Positions 7,844 to 15,332 of a DNA stretch of 18,219 bases are shown piece by piece; position 1 is the first letter of the stretch, and every line of letters begins with the position of its first letter. Source of the DNA: Rubrobacter sp. GTDB taxonomy: Bacteria > Actinomycetota > Rubrobacteria > Rubrobacterales > Rubrobacteraceae. Under the pieces are notes generated by a model. The model did not search any database. It was given only the letters and a program-made list of their open reading frames with translations, and was not told where the DNA came from. The DNA is taken from NCBI GenBank assembly GCA_016781775.1, contig JADDPR010000466.1, forward strand, positions 5,672 to 23,890, in the 5' to 3' direction. Position numbers and translations under genes: made by a program.

Positions 7844-8269
7844 TTAAACCAGGTGACGGGAGACGAACACCGTCAGGGCGGCCACGCCCATAAAGACCGC
7901 CGTCGCGACGATCGAGCGCGGGGACAGGCGCGCTATGCCGCAGACGCCGTGGCCGCTGGTGCAGCCGGATCCCAGCCGGGTACCGAAGCCAACCAGGAGC
8001 CCCGCAATCACGAGGACCGGCAGCGACGCCTCGATCCCGACCGGTAGCCCACCTACCGCCGCAGCGTACCCGAGCGGTCCCAGCACCAGGCCGGCGACGA
8101 ACGCCACGCGCGGGGCGGCCTCCCCGCCCTTCCGGGCCCCGGGCGAGACCAGGCCGCCCACGATCCCGCTGATCCCACTGATCCGACCGTTCAAGAGCAG
8201 CATGAGCGTGGCCGCAACGCCTATCATCATGCCGCCCAGAAGACCGCTTATGAGCGTAAAGCCGTCCAT
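7844..8269 (-). CDS. YeeE/YedE-family sulfur transporter half, first gene of pair
   Basis: A 141-residue membrane protein. It carries NGRISGISGIVGG (27-39) and the signature GSGCTSGHGVCG (101-112), with C103 and C110; these Cys positions match those that relay thiosulfate through TsuA-type channels. Start: ATG 8267-8269 follows GGAGGAGAAGG directly. An in-frame ATG at 8353 would add 28 Arg/Pro-rich residues with no ribosome site and lies in the loop of a hairpin, so I reject it. The gene partners the downstream half (13-base gap). A long structured leader and an unusual promoter lie upstream (8333-8409), suggesting regulation by a sulfur-species or metal sensor, though no regulator gene is present in the window. 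Confidence 0.88.
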   Translation of the reverse strand: MDGFTLISGLLGGMMIGVAATLMLLLNGRISGISGIVGGLVSPGARKGGEAAPRVAFVAGLVLGPLGYAAAVGGLPVGIEASLPVLVIAGLLVGFGTRLGSGCTSGHGVCGIARLSPRSIVATAVFMGVAALTVFVSRHLV

Positions 8270-8332
8270 CCTTCTCCTCCGTCTCCGAAAATCATCGATA
8301 CGACGCCAGCCCGAACCCGGCCGGCGCAACGG

Positions 8333-8369
8333 CCCGAGGGGCCGGAGCCCCATGCTCCAACCCCTCGGG
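8333..8369 (-). promoter_or_regulatory. Nested hairpin in the 5' leader of the YeeE pair
   Basis: A perfect 9-bp outer stem (CCCGAGGGG 8333-8341 with CCCCTCGGG 8361-8369) encloses a perfect 5-bp inner stem (GGAGC 8344-8348 with GCTCC 8354-8358); two-base internal loops separate them and a five-base apical loop closes them. On the minus strand it lies between the predicted promoter (8379-8409) and the start at 8269, with no T-run after it. It could be a leader control element, an RNA-stabilising structure or a weak attenuator. It matches no riboswitch class I recognise. Confidence 0.6.
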
Positions 8370-8378
8370 GTTCTGCGA

Positions 8379-8409
8379 GTTATAGGGAGGCAGCCTCCCG
8401 GTACCTCAA
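8379..8409 (-). promoter_or_regulatory. Predicted promoter with 19-bp spacer and spacer palindrome (MerR-like layout)
   Basis: Read on the minus strand, TTGAGG (8409-8404) and TATAAC (8384-8379) are separated by 19 bases. The perfect inverted repeat GGGAGGC-T-GCCTCCC (8399-8385) fills most of that spacer and abuts the -10. Over-long spacers containing a dyad are typical of promoters remodelled by MerR-family activators. No MerR-family gene is present here, so the regulator and even promoter activity are inference. Confidence 0.45.
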
Positions 8410-8415
8410 GATAGA

Positions 8416-8450
8416 GCGAGAGCCCAAGTCCAAAGGACCCGGGCTCTCGC
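8416..8450 (-). terminator. Strong terminator after the Fe-S carrier gene
   Basis: A perfect 10-bp stem (GCGAGAGCCC 8416-8425 with GGGCTCTCGC 8441-8450) has an inner GTCC/GGAC stem (8428-8431, 8435-8438) closed by AAA. It starts 26 bases beyond the stop of the minus-strand Fe-S gene, and the downstream minus-strand sequence TCTATCTT is moderately T-rich. It separates that gene from the YeeE pair. Confidence 0.8.
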
Positions 8451-8475
8451 CGCGCTGCTTGCCTAGGGTTTCAGG

Positions 8476-8817
8476 CTAGCAGGTGAACGAGCTCCCGCAG
8501 CCGCAGCCGCCCTGGACGTTCGGGTTGTTGACGGCGAAGCCGGCACCCATCAGACCGTCGACGTAGTCGAACTCGGATCCGGTGATGTAGGGGACGCTCA
8601 TGGCGTCGACGGCGATCTTGACGCCCTTCTGAGTGAAGACCTCGTCGTCGTCGTTGATCTCGTCGTCGAAGTAGATCGAGTACTGGAAGCCCGAGCAGCC
8701 GCCGGGGCGAACGCCGATGCGCAGCGCAAGGTCTCCTTCGCCCTCCTGCTCCATGAGAGCCTTGACCTTCTCGGCCGCGTTGTCGGTGATCGCGAGGATC
8801 GTCGTCTTCTGGTCCAT
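8476..8817 (-). CDS. A-type iron-sulfur cluster carrier (HesB/IscA/ErpA family)
   Basis: A 113-residue cytoplasmic protein that accepts Fe-S clusters from the SUF or ISC scaffold and passes them to apo-enzymes. The three family cysteines are present: C41 in RPGGCSGFQY, and C105 and C107 in the C-terminal GGCGCGSSF. The central IAVDAMSVPYITGSEFDYVD block is also typical, as is the length. A further Cys ends the protein (FTC). Start: ATG 8815-8817 is chosen because GGGGGTG lies just upstream; a TTG at 8829 would add four residues and consume that ribosome site. A TACAGT (8840-8835) could be a -10 element, giving a very short leader. No suf or isc gene is adjacent, so it seems to be expressed alone, with its own terminator at 8416-8450. 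Confidence 0.95.
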   Translation of the reverse strand: MDQKTTILAITDNAAEKVKALMEQEGEGDLALRIGVRPGGCSGFQYSIYFDDEINDDDEVFTQKGVKIAVDAMSVPYITGSEFDYVDGLMGAGFAVNNPNVQGGCGCGSSFTC

Positions 8818-9153
8818 CAGCACCCCCAAGAAATACTGTAGCGTGTCATCTGTTCACGAGGATTATTACACCGCCCCACCCCCAATTCAACGGGAACGAG
8901 CCGGCCACCTTGCCGAGGCCCAGCGAGAACGGTGAACCTTGGAGATGCGAACGGAACGGGAAACCGTGTACGGCCACGGCTACGTCGAGGACTCACGGCC
9001 CCCCGCCGCAGTCCTGGTCAACCACCCAACCCCGAGGGCCGGACGTAAACCGGTAGCCGGGACAGCCACAGGCAAGGGTGCCTTCTGCACGGACTCGCCT
9101 AGCGCGGCGTCCCTCCCAGGCCGCAACGGCCGTCCCCTGCCGCCCCCGAAAGC
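8818..9153. other. Intergenic region between the Fe-S carrier and the transglutaminase gene
   Basis: About 335 bases carrying the promoter region of the Fe-S carrier at its left end and the 3' flank of the transglutaminase gene at its right end. A small hairpin, AGGCA-AGGG-TGCCT (9070-9083), lies about 70 bases beyond the transglutaminase stop and is a weak terminator candidate. The plus-strand frame opening at 8939 is Pro/Arg-rich, resembles no family and runs into the antisense of the transglutaminase gene, so I do not call it. Confidence 0.45.
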
Positions 9154-11325
9154 CTACCCATCTCCACGCGTCCCTCCGGGCTTCCACCGCCGCGCCAGCT
9201 TCTTGCCGAGCCTCGTCTTCCCCGCCAGCACCCACCGCCCCGCCCACAACAGGAGCGAGGCCGGGTTGAGGGCGGCGAGGACGCGCCTCGGGAGGGGGAG
9301 GGTCCCGTACTCGTGCAGCGCCTTGCGGTAGGCGCGGGAGGTGTTGGCGCGCGGGTCCTGGGCGTAAAGGCTTTCGGAGTAGACCATAGCGAACTCCCGG
9401 AAAGGCTCCACCGCGACCCCGACCACGCCGGCGAGGAGCAAGAGGCGCTCGGTCGGCGTGAGGGCCGGGGAATCGGCGAGGGCTGCCTTCCCCGGCGGTA
9501 GGGCGTCGCGGAGCCTCCCCGTGAGGTCCCGATAAAGCTCCTCGGGGCCGCCGCGGACGGCGAGGAGGCGCTTCGTGAGCGGGATCAGGGCGATGAGGAG
9601 GACGAGCATCCCGGCGTAGACGGCGTAGGCCCACGCGGGGGAGTCCGAGGCGGGGTCCGCGCGGTCGATGGCATTCGGCTCGTTCTGGGGGGCTTCTTCC
9701 TGCTGCTGTTGCTGGCGCTGTCCGGGGCTCTGCGCCACGGCTTCGTCCCGGGCGCCGGGGAGCTCGGGGCGGGGAGCGTTGGCCTGCATGGCGGAGGGGA
9801 TCTCGGAGCCCGGGGTCGGCTCGAAGGGGTACCAGCCGACCCCGGGGAAGTAGACCTCGACCCAGGTGTGCATGTTGTAGCCGGTCACGACGTACTCGTT
9901 CTCGTCGTCCTCCCGGCCCGTGGTCGCGCCGTAGACGACCCGGGAGGGGACGTCGAGCTCGCGCGCGAGGAGGGCCATGGAGGTCGCAAACTGGGTGCAG
10001 AAGCCCTCCTTCCCCTCGCCGAGAAACTCTTCTATGGCCTGGTCGGCGCGGTTGTAGTCCACGTCCAGGTTGTAGGTGAAGCCTCCGTCGTAGATCAGGT
10101 ACCGCTCTATCGCCCGGGCCTTCTCGTAAGGGGTCGCATCCGCGAGGTCGTAGTCGCGCATTATCTTCTCGGCGGTCTCCGGCAGGACCTCCGGACGTTC
10201 TTGCGGAAGCTGCAGGAACTTCTCCCGGACCTCCGCCGGGTAACCGGTGCCGGCGCCGGTCAGCTGCGCGGCCGTGGGCTGCGGTATCTGCGAGAGCACC
10301 CGGTAGGAGAAGCCCTGGGTGAGCGGCGTGCTCGTGGACCATGAGCCGTCGGTGCTCCGTTGGGCGCCCGGGATGGAGACGTCCGTCATGCGGTACCCGC
10401 CGAAGAGGAGGTCCGTCTCGGCCTGGAGGACCTTAATTTCCTGCACCACCGCGCGGGTCGCCACCCCGTCCGCCACCTCCTCGCCGTAATCCATCTCGGG
10501 CTCCGTGGTCGAGGACCAGCGGACGCCGTCGAAGAAGTCGAGGGTGCCCCCGCGCCAGAGGAGGGGCTCCGGGCTCTCCACGCGTAAGAGCTCGGCGTCG
10601 CGTCCCGCCGTAAGGTAGTCGCCGACGTCCGCCTCGACCGCGAGACGCGAGGTCCCGCCCGTCCCGATCCTCGTCCAATCCATCGTCGCCGGTCGGATCG
10701 CCGCCTCGGCGAACGGCATCGCCGGGAGCGAGAGGACGACCCCGGTAACGAGAAGCCCCGCCGCGACGGCACCGGGCGCCGGAAGCCCCGTCCCCTCGCC
10801 GGCGGTGACGAGCAGCAGGGCGACGGCGGCGGGCAGGAAGATCGCGAAGAACGGTCCCACGCCAACCTCGAACGAGACCGTGCTCAGAACACCGATGGTC
10901 AACCCGAGGACGGCGATCGAGACCACGGGGCTCCCCTCGTACAGGGTGGCCGAGACTGCGAAGGCGACGAGGAGGACGATGATCGGCAGCACGATAACCA
11001 GGAGCCCGGGGTCGGGGCTGTAGGGGATGGGGTTGGCGTACATCGTCCCCATCGCGTTCCAAACGTCGAGCCCGATCTGGCCGACGAGGCTCTCCCACCC
11101 CCCGAAGCTCAGAGGCGGCAACCCGTAGACGGCGAGGATCGTGTAGAGCGCCGCCGCCGGCAGGATCAGCACGAACCTCCACGCCCCCGCCGAACCGACG
11201 AGGGTCGCGACGATCGCCGCCCCCAGGACGTAGGCCATCGCCCCCCCGACAAACAACACGGAGAAGGCCACTCCCGCCACCAGCCCCGCGACGTACAGCG
11301 GCACCCTAACGGTCCAACCACCCAT
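9154..11325 (-). CDS. TgpA-like membrane transglutaminase-fold protein (DUF3488-transglutaminase-DUF4129)
   Basis: A 723-residue membrane protein with six or seven N-terminal helices (residues 5-70, 106-200), an outer domain of about 350 residues, one further helix (about 565-587) and a cytoplasmic tail with the DUF4129 pattern (602-680). The transglutaminase core has C443 (GFCTQFATSMALLAREL), H486 (GYNMHTWVEVYFPGVGWYP) and E502 (FEPTPG); many relatives have Asp as third triad member, but Glu is also common in actinobacteria. A Gln run (538-542) lies in the linker before the last helix. The family acts on surface proteins or peptidoglycan as a cysteine peptidase or transglutaminase, with true substrates unknown. 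The ATG 11325 follows the DUF58 stop by two bases, so it is the third gene of the moxR-DUF58-transglutaminase operon. The AAA protein and the DUF58/VWA-like protein are expected to act as a chaperone pair for it or its complex. Confidence 0.93.
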   Translation of the reverse strand: MGGWTVRVPLYVAGLVAGVAFSVLFVGGAMAYVLGAAIVATLVGSAGAWRFVLILPAAALYTILAVYGLPPLSFGGWESLVGQIGLDVWNAMGTMYANPIPYSPDPGLLVIVLPIIVLLVAFAVSATLYEGSPVVSIAVLGLTIGVLSTVSFEVGVGPFFAIFLPAAVALLLVTAGEGTGLPAPGAVAAGLLVTGVVLSLPAMPFAEAAIRPATMDWTRIGTGGTSRLAVEADVGDYLTAGRDAELLRVESPEPLLWRGGTLDFFDGVRWSSTTEPEMDYGEEVADGVATRAVVQEIKVLQAETDLLFGGYRMTDVSIPGAQRSTDGSWSTSTPLTQGFSYRVLSQIPQPTAAQLTGAGTGYPAEVREKFLQLPQERPEVLPETAEKIMRDYDLADATPYEKARAIERYLIYDGGFTYNLDVDYNRADQAIEEFLGEGKEGFCTQFATSMALLARELDVPSRVVYGATTGREDDENEYVVTGYNMHTWVEVYFPGVGWYPFEPTPGSEIPSAMQANAPRPELPGARDEAVAQSPGQRQQQQQEEAPQNEPNAIDRADPASDSPAWAYAVYAGMLVLLIALIPLTKRLLAVRGGPEELYRDLTGRLRDALPPGKAALADSPALTPTERLLLLAGVVGVAVEPFREFAMVYSESLYAQDPRANTSRAYRKALHEYGTLPLPRRVLAALNPASLLLWAGRWVLAGKTRLGKKLARRWKPGGTRGDG

Positions 11326-11327
11326 CC

Positions 11328-12623
11328 CTACACCGCCCCCCTGTTCGTCGTAACCCCCCGTCCGCCGGAGCCGAGCGCCCGCACCCCGCCGTCGCGACGC
11401 ACGATGCGCGTCGTGGCACCGGCGATTTCCAGGCGCCGCAGATCCGCCGCGAACGCCGCCTCCCGACCACCCCTGGCCCCCCCACCGCCGCCTCGGTAGG
11501 TGTGCGCGGCGAGGGCGACCACGACGACGGAGAGCCCCGAAGCCCGAAGCTTCGAGACGCTACGGACCAGGCCGTCGCCGAGAGACCTGAGGATAAGGAT
11601 CACGCCCTCCCCCAGCTCGCCGCGCGGGACCCCGTCCAGAAACTCCCCCGGGCTCTCGTCCCCGTCGGCCGCCGCCGTGGCGAGCAGCCTCATCGCGGCC
11701 CAGTACGTCCCCTCGCCGGAGCCGAAGTCCGTGGCGCCCCGCCCCCTGCCGGAGAGGAGGAGCCTGGAGGGCAACCCTTCGGCGGCGAGGTGCGAGAGCA
11801 CCGAGGCCCCGGCGGAGATGGCATCTTCGACCTCGGCCTCCGGTACGCGGAGCCCGGCCCGCTGCAGGTCCACGACGACCGAGTAGCGCCGGGGAGCGTC
11901 CGCGGCGAACTCCTTGACGACGAGCTCGCCCGTGCGCGCCACGCTCTTCCAGTGGATGTGGCGCCGCTCGTCCCCGCGCCGGTACTCCCTCAAGCCGGAG
12001 AACTCGTCCCCCCGCTGGGAGAAGGAGCCCCGAGTACCCGCGTCCGCCCCGCTGCCCCTCAGCGGGAAGCCCGGCAGGTCGTAGGCCTCCGGATAGACCA
12101 CGACCTCGGTGGTCCCCGGGAACCTGCGGACGAAGCGCAGGAGGCCGAACGGGTCCGTCGTCATGACCTCCGCGGGCCCGAGCTCGTAGAGTCCCCGCTT
12201 CGCGAAGCTCATGGGCACCCGTATCTTTCTCGTCCCCCTGCCCTCCACCGGGGGTAGCTCGAAGTACCTCGGCTTGGGGAGCCGGTCGACGACTTCCACC
12301 CGCGGGCTCGTCGACGGGGAGGCGTTCGAGACGAAGAGCTCGACGTGCGTCTCCCGCCCGGCCGTCGGGTTCTCGCCGGAGGCGATCCTCCGCGCGTGCG
12401 AGAGGCCGCGCGAGAGCCAGAAGCCCAGCGCGAAGGCCGCAACGGGCAGGGCGAGGAGCGCGTAGCCGAGCTGGTAGATCTGGGTCGTCCCGATAAGGTA
12501 AGCCACGACGATCGAGAGCACGCCGAAGAAGAGCGCCTGCCAGCCCCGCCCCGTCGGCCTGACCGCGGTCTTGCGCTCGCGGAAGGCCCTGACGGCGCGC
12601 TCCAAGCCCCCCCTCAAGCCCAT
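11328..12623 (-). CDS. DUF58 domain protein (VWA-like), MoxR partner
   Basis: A 431-residue protein with a basic N-terminus, two close helices (about 30-46 and 50-70), a beta-rich domain (about 85-185; VEVVDRLPKPRYFELPPV is a landmark) and then the DUF58 core GLREYRRGDERRHIHWKSVA (210-229), the family signature. After that comes a Rossmann-like VWA-related domain to about 400. A Gly-rich segment (GGGGGARGG) precedes the last strand and may be a flexible loop. DUF58 proteins are nearly always encoded beside moxR, and the pair is thought to assemble or activate envelope complexes. The ATG (12621-12623) shares its last base with the moxR stop (TGA at 12623-12625), implying translational coupling; its own stop lies two bases from the transglutaminase start. 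Confidence 0.94.
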   Translation of the reverse strand: MGLRGGLERAVRAFRERKTAVRPTGRGWQALFFGVLSIVVAYLIGTTQIYQLGYALLALPVAAFALGFWLSRGLSHARRIASGENPTAGRETHVELFVSNASPSTSPRVEVVDRLPKPRYFELPPVEGRGTRKIRVPMSFAKRGLYELGPAEVMTTDPFGLLRFVRRFPGTTEVVVYPEAYDLPGFPLRGSGADAGTRGSFSQRGDEFSGLREYRRGDERRHIHWKSVARTGELVVKEFAADAPRRYSVVVDLQRAGLRVPEAEVEDAISAGASVLSHLAAEGLPSRLLLSGRGRGATDFGSGEGTYWAAMRLLATAAADGDESPGEFLDGVPRGELGEGVILILRSLGDGLVRSVSKLRASGLSVVVVALAAHTYRGGGGGARGGREAAFAADLRRLEIAGATTRIVRRDGGVRALGSGGRGVTTNRGAV

Positions 12624-13582
12624 CAGACCGCCTCGTTCACCGGGACGGAGCGGAGCACGTCGCGCACCACGCCCCCCGCGTCGCCCCCCGAACCGTTGGA
12701 GGAGGCGATGATCCTGTGCGAGAGGACGTGCGGCGCCAGCGCCTTCACGTCGTCCGGGATGCAGTACGAGCGCCCGTGGGCAGCGGCGCTGGCCCTCGCG
12801 GCGGCGAGCAGCATCCGGCTCGCCCGCGGGGAGGCCCCGAGGTGGACCGCCTCGTGTTTTCGCGTCGCCTGCGTCACCGAGACGACGTAGCGCAACACGG
12901 CCTCGCTCGCGTGCACCTCCTCGACCAGGGCCTGCATCTCGGCGAACTCGGGGAGGCTCACCGCGGGCCCGAGCGACGCCACCGGGTCGGAGGCGAGCCG
13001 CAACAGGTCGACCTCCGCCTCGCCGTCCGGGTAGCCCAAAGACATCTTGACCATGAAACGATCGAGCTCCGCGTGCGGCAGGGGGTAGGTCCCCTCATGC
13101 TCAACCGGGTTCTGCGTCCCGATCACCCCGAACGGCTCGGGGAGGCGCCGGGTCACGCCGTCGACCGTGACAGAAGCTTCTTCCATCGCCTCCAGGAGGG
13201 CGCTCTGGGTCTTCGGGCTGGCGCGGTTGATCTCGTCGGCCAGCACCACGTTGGCGAAGACGGGCCCCGCCCAGAACTCGAACTGCCCGTCGCCCTGATT
13301 GTAGACGTTCGTGCCGGTGACGTCGGCGGGCAAGAGGTCCGGGGTGAACTGTATGCGCCGGAAGTCGCCCGAGATCGAACGCGCCAGCGACTTCGCGAGC
13401 AGCGTCTTCCCCACGCCCGGCACGTCCTCTATAAGCACGTGACCGCCCGCGAGCAACGCCACTACGGCGAGAAAGACGCCCTCACGCTTGCCGGAGACGG
13501 CGCGCTCGACGTTGGAGACGATGCGCTCCGTAGCCTCCGAAAAACCGTTGTAGTCCAAAGGACCCCCGCCCGATCTAGACAA
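12623..13582 (-). CDS. moxR: MoxR-family AAA+ ATPase
   Basis: A 319-residue (longest form) cytoplasmic AAA+ ATPase of the MoxR class. It shows Walker A EDVPGVGKT (52-60), the FTPDLLPADVTG segment (79-90), Walker B VVLADEINRASP (112-123), sensor 1 GTQNPVEHEG (155-164) and the C-terminal lid with ASPRASRMLL. MoxR ATPases act as chaperones for VWA/DUF58 partners, and the genes that follow fit this. Start uncertain: the first TTG (13582) has no ribosome site, and a TATACT -10-like element (13596-13591) would place the transcript start at about 13584. A second TTG at 13558 is preceded by GGGCGGGGG and would leave a normal short leader, so I favour 13558 (311 residues) although the longer frame is given here. 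Confidence 0.95.
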   Translation of the reverse strand: MSRSGGGPLDYNGFSEATERIVSNVERAVSGKREGVFLAVVALLAGGHVLIEDVPGVGKTLLAKSLARSISGDFRRIQFTPDLLPADVTGTNVYNQGDGQFEFWAGPVFANVVLADEINRASPKTQSALLEAMEEASVTVDGVTRRLPEPFGVIGTQNPVEHEGTYPLPHAELDRFMVKMSLGYPDGEAEVDLLRLASDPVASLGPAVSLPEFAEMQALVEEVHASEAVLRYVVSVTQATRKHEAVHLGASPRASRMLLAAARASAAAHGRSYCIPDDVKALAPHVLSHRIIASSNGSGGDAGGVVRDVLRSVPVNEAV

Positions 13583-13590
13583 CGAAAAAG

Positions 13591-13596
13591 AGTATA
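13591..13596 (-). promoter_or_regulatory. Possible -10 element of the moxR operon
   Basis: TATACT on the minus strand (13596-13591), nine bases before the first possible start of moxR. No convincing -35 is seen at the usual distance. If active, transcription would begin around 13584, supporting the second TTG (13558) as the translated start. The gap between moxR and the HNH gene is only 52 bases. Confidence 0.4.
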
Positions 13597-13634
13597 CCCA
13601 AGGCTTCCGAAATGGTCGGCCGACTCAGGGAGGA

Positions 13635-14180
13635 TTAGAAGGCGGGCTCGCCCAGGGGCCCGTAGAACTGCTCCACGTAGCGGCGCTGCACGGCGTTGAG
13701 GCCCCGCGAGTACCACACCATAACGACGTAGCGCGGCTCCTTGGGCGTGGTCTTGGGGTACATGCCGCATTCCATCGGGAGGCGGTTGCTCTTGCGCGCG
13801 TTGCACTTGGTGCAGGCGGCGACGACGTTGTCCCAGGTGTTGGCGCCGCCGCGGCTCAGGGGCTTGACGTGGTCGCGGGTCAGGCACTCCTTGCGGTTCA
13901 GGTCGTCGCGGTGCTTGCCGCAGTACTGGCAGCGGTAGTTGTCGCGGGCGAAGAGGATCGCGTTCGTCACGTGCTTCCTCAAGCGGCGGGGAATCTCGAC
14001 GAACTTGACCAGCCGGATCACGAGCGGGTAGGGATACTCGGCCTTCTCCGAGCGGAAGCGGCGGTCGAGGTTGGCCTCGACGATCTCGGCCTTCTCGGAG
14101 ACAACGAGTACGATGGCCCGCTTTATCGGCACAAGCGCCACGGGCTCGTAACTAGCGTTCAAGGTCAAACACCTCGCCAC
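13635..14180 (-). CDS. HNH endonuclease family protein
   Basis: A 181-residue protein with a zinc-ribbon HNH nuclease fold: CQYCG (C84, C87), the RDHVKPLSRGGANTWDNVV segment (102-120; D103-H104 are the core Asp-His and N118 the central Asn) and CTKCNARK (C123, C126, N127). This closely resembles a small single-domain HNH protein conserved in many actinobacteria and related Gram-positives, with an N-terminal TLNASYEPVALVPIKRAI block. Its role is not known; it is not linked to restriction, phage packaging or an intron here, so a housekeeping or DNA-processing role is more likely than mobile-element function. The start is GTG 14178-14180 with no Shine-Dalgarno; a -10 sequence ends six bases upstream, indicating a leaderless mRNA. 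It stands alone between the moxR operon and the dgc-like pair. Confidence 0.9.
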   Translation of the reverse strand: MARCLTLNASYEPVALVPIKRAIVLVVSEKAEIVEANLDRRFRSEKAEYPYPLVIRLVKFVEIPRRLRKHVTNAILFARDNYRCQYCGKHRDDLNRKECLTRDHVKPLSRGGANTWDNVVAACTKCNARKSNRLPMECGMYPKTTPKEPRYVVMVWYSRGLNAVQRRYVEQFYGPLGEPAF

Positions 14181-14186
14181 GGTCGA

Positions 14187-14214
14187 ATACTAACATACCC
14201 GCATGCTTGCGCAA
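14187..14214 (-). promoter_or_regulatory. Predicted leaderless promoter of the HNH gene
   Basis: On the minus strand, TTGCGC (14214-14209), a 16-base spacer and TAGTAT (14192-14187) end six bases before the GTG at 14180. Transcription would then begin at or next to the start codon, which explains the missing ribosome site. The -35 lies in the 8-bp palindrome TTGCGCAA (14207-14214), which could also be an operator. Confidence 0.55.
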
Positions 14215-14267
14215 ACATATAACTTTTAACCGGCGTGCAACCCGGCGATCGCCGCACCGACAGCAGG

Positions 14268-15332
14268 CTAGACGCCGACGGGGCGCGTCTTCGGAACGCC
14301 CATGAGCGCGTCGAGTATCGGCCCGGCGTCACCGCGTACGGGGTCGGCAGCGGGGAGGCCGGTCTCCTCCGAAATACGATCCACGAGAGCCCTCGCCTGG
14401 TCGTCGCTCAGGGCGCTGGTGTTGACGCTGACGGCGACGACGGGAGCCGGTTTCACGAGGGCGGCGAGCCCTTGGTAGAGGCGTGAGATCTCCTTCGGCC
14501 GGGGGAAGGGGACGCCGGGGAAGAGCTCGTCCTGCGGGCTCCTGGCATCCGCGCACAGGATGAGGCAGTCCGGGCAGGAGCCGTGGAGAAGAGCGGTGGT
14601 GACGCCGGAGTAGGCGGGATGCGCGATGGAGCCCTGGCCCTCCACCAGGACCAGATCCGGCTCCCTCGCCGCCGCCTCCAGCACGAGCCTCTCGGAAGCC
14701 CCGGCGGCGAAGTCCGAGATAACTGCATCGATGCAGATGCCCCAGCCGGCGATCACCGCGCCCGTCTGCCCCGTCGGGACGAACTCCGCCCTCGTCCCCC
14801 TTGCAAGGGCCGCCCGCTGTATCTCCAGGACGGCGGTCATCTTGCCGATGGCGCTGCTCGTCCCGACCGCGAGCGCGACCACGGGTTCCACGCCGAAGCC
14901 TTCCCCCGAGAAGAGCGGGATGTCCTCCGGCGGCTCGCGCACGTCCCACACCCTCGCCCCGGGGAACTCGGGGGCGAGCCGCTGGTGCAGGCCGCTCACG
15001 ATCTCCAAGCCGTTCTCGGCCGCCTCCCGCAGGGCCCGCATCCACGCCTCCGGCAGCCGCCCGCCCGGCGGCGCGAGCCCGACCAGAATGGACGTAGGAC
15101 TGAGCTCCAGAGCCTCCCGGATCCCAGCGACTATCGGCACCTCTCCGCGCGCCGGCTCCGAGAGGTTCGACATTACCTCCGAGACGGTGCGGCCCGCCAG
15201 GGTCGAGTCTATGACGCAGACGACCTCGTCGCGGCCGTAGCGGATCAGGCCGTGGGCGGTCTTCGCGTGGCGGTTGGCGAACCAGCCGTCGGCGAGGACG
15301 GCGTACCGGCGGCGCGGCGCCGGCGCCGTCAC
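14268..15332 (-). CDS. dgcN: DUF1611 protein, probable DgcN-type D-glutamate N-acetyltransferase
   Basis: A 354-residue protein with the two DUF1611 parts: an N-terminal Rossmann-like region (about 1-145; YAVLADGWFANRHAKTAHGL at the start) and a C-terminal P-loop domain with GTSSAIGKMT (157-166), PTGQTG (186-191) and EGQGS (231-235), ending near 345. In the DgcN-DgcA pathway, DUF1611 protein DgcN acetylates D-glutamate using acetyl-CoA, and DgcA then epimerises N-acetyl-D-glutamate to the L form. Assignment here rests on the family and the gene order, since an enolase-type epimerase sits directly upstream. The GTG start (15330-15332) overlaps the epimerase TGA by three bases (GTGA), so translation is coupled. 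Earlier in-frame codons exist far upstream in this open frame but lie inside the epimerase gene. Some DUF1611 proteins have no known activity, so the function is provisional. Confidence 0.8.
   Translation of the reverse strand: MTAPAPRRRYAVLADGWFANRHAKTAHGLIRYGRDEVVCVIDSTLAGRTVSEVMSNLSEPARGEVPIVAGIREALELSPTSILVGLAPPGGRLPEAWMRALREAAENGLEIVSGLHQRLAPEFPGARVWDVREPPEDIPLFSGEGFGVEPVVALAVGTSSAIGKMTAVLEIQRAALARGTRAEFVPTGQTGAVIAGWGICIDAVISDFAAGASERLVLEAAAREPDLVLVEGQGSIAHPAYSGVTTALLHGSCPDCLILCADARSPQDELFPGVPFPRPKEISRLYQGLAALVKPAPVVAVSVNTSALSDDQARALVDRISEETGLPAADPVRGDAGPILDALMGVPKTRPVGV

Noticed and set aside
8939..9331. Plus-strand open frame of 130 codons in the gap before the transglutaminase gene
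   Set aside because: Pro/Arg-rich, no ribosome site of note, no family resemblance, and it overlaps the antisense of the transglutaminase C-terminus.
8993..10342. A 449-codon open frame inside the transglutaminase gene, same strand, different frame
   Set aside because: Arg/Pro/Gly-rich with no family motif; it is a by-product of high GC. The overlapping frame has a complete transglutaminase protein.
13635..14180. HNH gene as part of a group I/II intron, phage or restriction system
   Set aside because: No intron-like flanks, phage genes or methyltransferase nearby; the sequence matches the stand-alone actinobacterial type.
14243..14254. Palindrome CGGCGATCGCCG containing GCGATCGC, like the cyanobacterial HIP1 repeat
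   Set aside because: A single occurrence noticed in a GC-rich genome; no sign of repeated HIP1 density. It may be part of a weak terminator after the DUF1611 gene, but no good stem with a T-run forms.
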